Source: CAYLZN01 sp964387935 (GTDB taxonomy: Bacteria; Acidobacteriota; Vicinamibacteria; Vicinamibacterales; JAFNAJ01). Taken from it: DNA of 7,365 nt. Under the pieces are notes generated by a model, which was not told the DNA's origin, made no database searches, and saw nothing but the letters and a program-made list of their open reading frames with translations. The stretch is from positions 1 through 7,365 of the forward strand of contig CAYLZN010000295.1 of NCBI GenBank assembly GCA_964387935.1. Reading direction: 5' to 3'. A program made the translations under genes and the position numbers. Below, piece after piece: positions 5,685 to 7,365 of the stretch (position 1 is its first letter; the number at the start of each line of letters is the position of its first letter).

Positions 5685-7365
5685 ATGATGACAAGGGTGT
5701 TCCGTCGCATGGCCGTTGCGGGCGTACTGGCGCTCGTGGCCTCCAGCCTGCTGCACGCGTGGAACCAGCCGACCTGGGCCCGGCGCGGCATGGTCGTCTC
5801 GCAGAACGACCTCGCCTCGCGGGTCGGGCTCGAGGTGCTCAAGGACGGCGGCAACGCCATCGACGCCGCCGTCGCGACGGCCTTCGCGCTTGCAGTGACC
5901 CACCCGACGGCAGGGAACATCGGCGGCGGAGGCTTCATCCTCTACCGGGCGGCGTCAGGCAAGGCCGACGCCTACGATTTCCGTGAGATGGCGCCCGCAG
6001 GCGCATCGCCCACCATGTTCCTGAAAGACGGACAGTACGACGCGCGCCTGCACCACGACAGCCACCTCTCGGTCGGCGTGCCGGGCACCGTCGCAGGCCT
6101 GCACCTTGCGTGGAAGGACCACGGGTCACTGCCGTGGAAGCGCCTCGTGGACCCCGCGATCGTCCTTGCGCGTGACGGGTTCGTCGTGACCGAGGGGCTC
6201 TCGCGCTCGCTGCGCTCGGTCATCGACGACCTCCGCAAGTACCCCGGCTCGCGCGCGCAGTTCACGAAGAACGGAGAACCGTACGAAGCCGGAGACGTCC
6301 TCAGGCAGGCCGACCTCGCCCGGACGCTCCAGCGCATTGCCGAGCAGGGTCCGGCGGGATTCTACGACGGTGAGACCGCGGCGCTGATCGAGGCCGAGAT
6401 GAAGGCGAACGGCGGGATCATCACGCGCGCCGACCTGAGGGCCTACGCCCCGCGCAAGCGCGTGCCGCTCTCCGGCACCTACCGTGACTACGGGGTGCTG
6501 GCGATGCCGCCGATCAGCAGCGGAGGCACCGCGCTGATCCAGATGCTCAACATCCTCGAGGGCTACGACCTGAAGGCCGTCGGCCCGGGTTCCGCCGACG
6601 CCGTCCACCTGACGGTGGAGGCCATGCGACGGGCTTTCGCCGACCGCGCCCGGTGGCTCGGTGACCCGGAGTTCAACCCCACCATGCCCATCGAGCGGTT
6701 GACCTCGAAGTCGTATGCCGCGGAACTGCGCCGCACGATCAGCCGTGACCGGGCCTCGAAGTCCACGCCCACCTCGTTCGAGTGGAACACCGAGAGCGGC
6801 GAGACGACGCATCTGTCAGTCGTGGACGGTTCCCGTAACGCGGTGGCCCTCACCTACACCCTCGAGTACGGCTACGGCTCCCGCATCGTCGTCCCCGGGG
6901 CGGGCTTCCTGCTCAACAACGAGATGGGGGACTTCAACGCCGGGCCAGGGCTGACCGACGAAAGGGGCCTGATCGGCACCGAGCCAAACCTGGCGCAGCC
7001 GGGCAAACGCATGCTCTCCAGCATGACGCCCACGATCCTGACGAAGGACGGCGACCTCTTCATGGTGACGGGGAGCCCCGGGGGGCGCACGATCATCAAC
7101 ACCGTGCTGCTGACGGTGCTCAACGTCGTGGACTTCGGCATGAACGCGCAGGAGGCCGTCGATGCGCCGCGCTTCCACCACCAGTGGCTGCCGGACGTGA
7201 TCCGCTACGAGCGGTACGGCCTCGCCAGCGACGTGCGCGCCCTGCTCGAGGGGCGCGGGCACCGGCTCGACGAGGTCCGCGCACAGGGGGTGGCCGAGGT
7301 CATCCTGTGGGACCCGAGGAACAAGGTCTGGGAGGGCGGCATGGACCGGCGCGCCGCCGACGGAG
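5685..7365 (+). CDS. ggt: Gamma-glutamyltransferase precursor (3' end outside window)
   Basis: This enzyme cleaves the gamma-glutamyl bond of glutathione and related compounds, by hydrolysis or by transfer to amino acids or peptides. The start is ATG 5685 (ATG 5688 and 5709 are in-frame alternatives). Residues 1-25 are a signal peptide (MMTRVFRRMAVAGVLALVAS, then SLLHA), so it is exported. Family marks are GGNAIDAAVATAFAL, GNIGGGGF (77-84), DFREMAP with Arg100 (the substrate carboxylate ligand, E. coli Arg114), and PPISSGGTALIQMLNILEGY. Self-cleavage should occur before Thr374 in ETTHLSVVD, giving a large and a small subunit with Thr374 as nucleophile. Asp416 matches E. coli Asp433, Ser445/Ser446 match Ser462/Ser463, and TGSPGG is at 462-467. 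The lid-loop region has the same length as in E. coli. Glu394 stands where E. coli has Asn411. The frame stays open for 560 codons to the window end; by comparison with E. coli only a handful of residues are missing. Confidence 0.95.
   Translation, partial: MMTRVFRRMAVAGVLALVASSLLHAWNQPTWARRGMVVSQNDLASRVGLEVLKDGGNAIDAAVATAFALAVTHPTAGNIGGGGFILYRAASGKADAYDFREMAPAGASPTMFLKDGQYDARLHHDSHLSVGVPGTVAGLHLAWKDHGSLPWKRLVDPAIVLARDGFVVTEGLSRSLRSVIDDLRKYPGSRAQFTKNGEPYEAGDVLRQADLARTLQRIAEQGPAGFYDGETAALIEAEMKANGGIITRADLRAYAPRKRVPLSGTYRDYGVLAMPPISSGGTALIQMLNILEGYDLKAVGPGSADAVHLTVEAMRRAFADRARWLGDPEFNPTMPIERLTSKSYAAELRRTISRDRASKSTPTSFEWNTESGETTHLSVVDGSRNAVALTYTLEYGYGSRIVVPGAGFLLNNEMGDFNAGPGLTDERGLIGTEPNLAQPGKRMLSSMTPTILTKDGDLFMVTGSPGGRTIINTVLLTVLNVVDFGMNAQEAVDAPRFHHQWLPDVIRYERYGLASDVRALLEGRGHRLDEVRAQGVAEVILWDPRNKVWEGGMDRRAADG

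Noticed and set aside
4767..5903. A 378-codon minus-strand open frame spanning dppC and the start of ggt
   Set aside because: It overlaps two genes with strong signatures, spans their boundary, and has a His/Arg/Gly-rich product without motifs.

Overview
This is a gene-dense window from a high-GC bacterium (roughly two-thirds G+C or more by eye). All genes lie on the plus strand and there is almost no intergenic space. GTG starts are common and GC-rich third positions leave long spurious open frames on both strands. A 10-base N run at 1750-1759 shows that this is a scaffolded draft or metagenomic assembly. The gene content (a DUF885 protein, a lipoprotein-type family 5 solute-binding protein, a secreted gamma-glutamyltransferase, an oxidoreductase of the Gfo/Idh/MocA type) would suit a diderm soil or sediment bacterium such as an Acidobacteriota member. 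That placement is inference and is weak.

Layout: (1) 3-659, the C-terminal part of a Gfo/Idh/MocA-family oxidoreductase, cut by the window start. (2) 656-2321, a DUF885 protein of about 550 aa with a probable metallopeptidase-like fold, interrupted by the assembly gap. (3) 2318-3931, a family 5 (DppA/OppA/GsiB-like) solute-binding lipoprotein. (4) 3928-4872, a DppB-like permease. (5) 4878-5669, a DppC-like permease. (6) 5685-7365, a secreted gamma-glutamyltransferase, nearly complete but cut by the window end. Genes 1 to 4 are joined by three 4-base stop/start overlaps (GTGA, ATGA, GTGA). Gene 5 starts 5 bases after gene 4, or overlaps it by the same GTGA if its upstream GTG is used. Gene 6 follows after 15 bases, with no visible terminator and possibly its own start-proximal promoter.

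Working model (inference): the secreted gamma-glutamyltransferase releases amino acids or small peptides from gamma-glutamyl compounds such as glutathione. The binding lipoprotein and the two permeases import short peptides, and the cytosolic DUF885 protein processes them. No ATP-binding subunit is present here, so it must be encoded upstream or elsewhere. The role of the oxidoreductase in this set is unclear.

The most interesting points are the DUF885 protein, in which a histidine occupies the position where the family's usual motif has glutamate, and the N gap. The gap appears to close cleanly through a shared 3-base GAC, restoring the frame. I see no RNA genes, CRISPR arrays, mobile elements or phage features, and no clearly novel multi-gene system.
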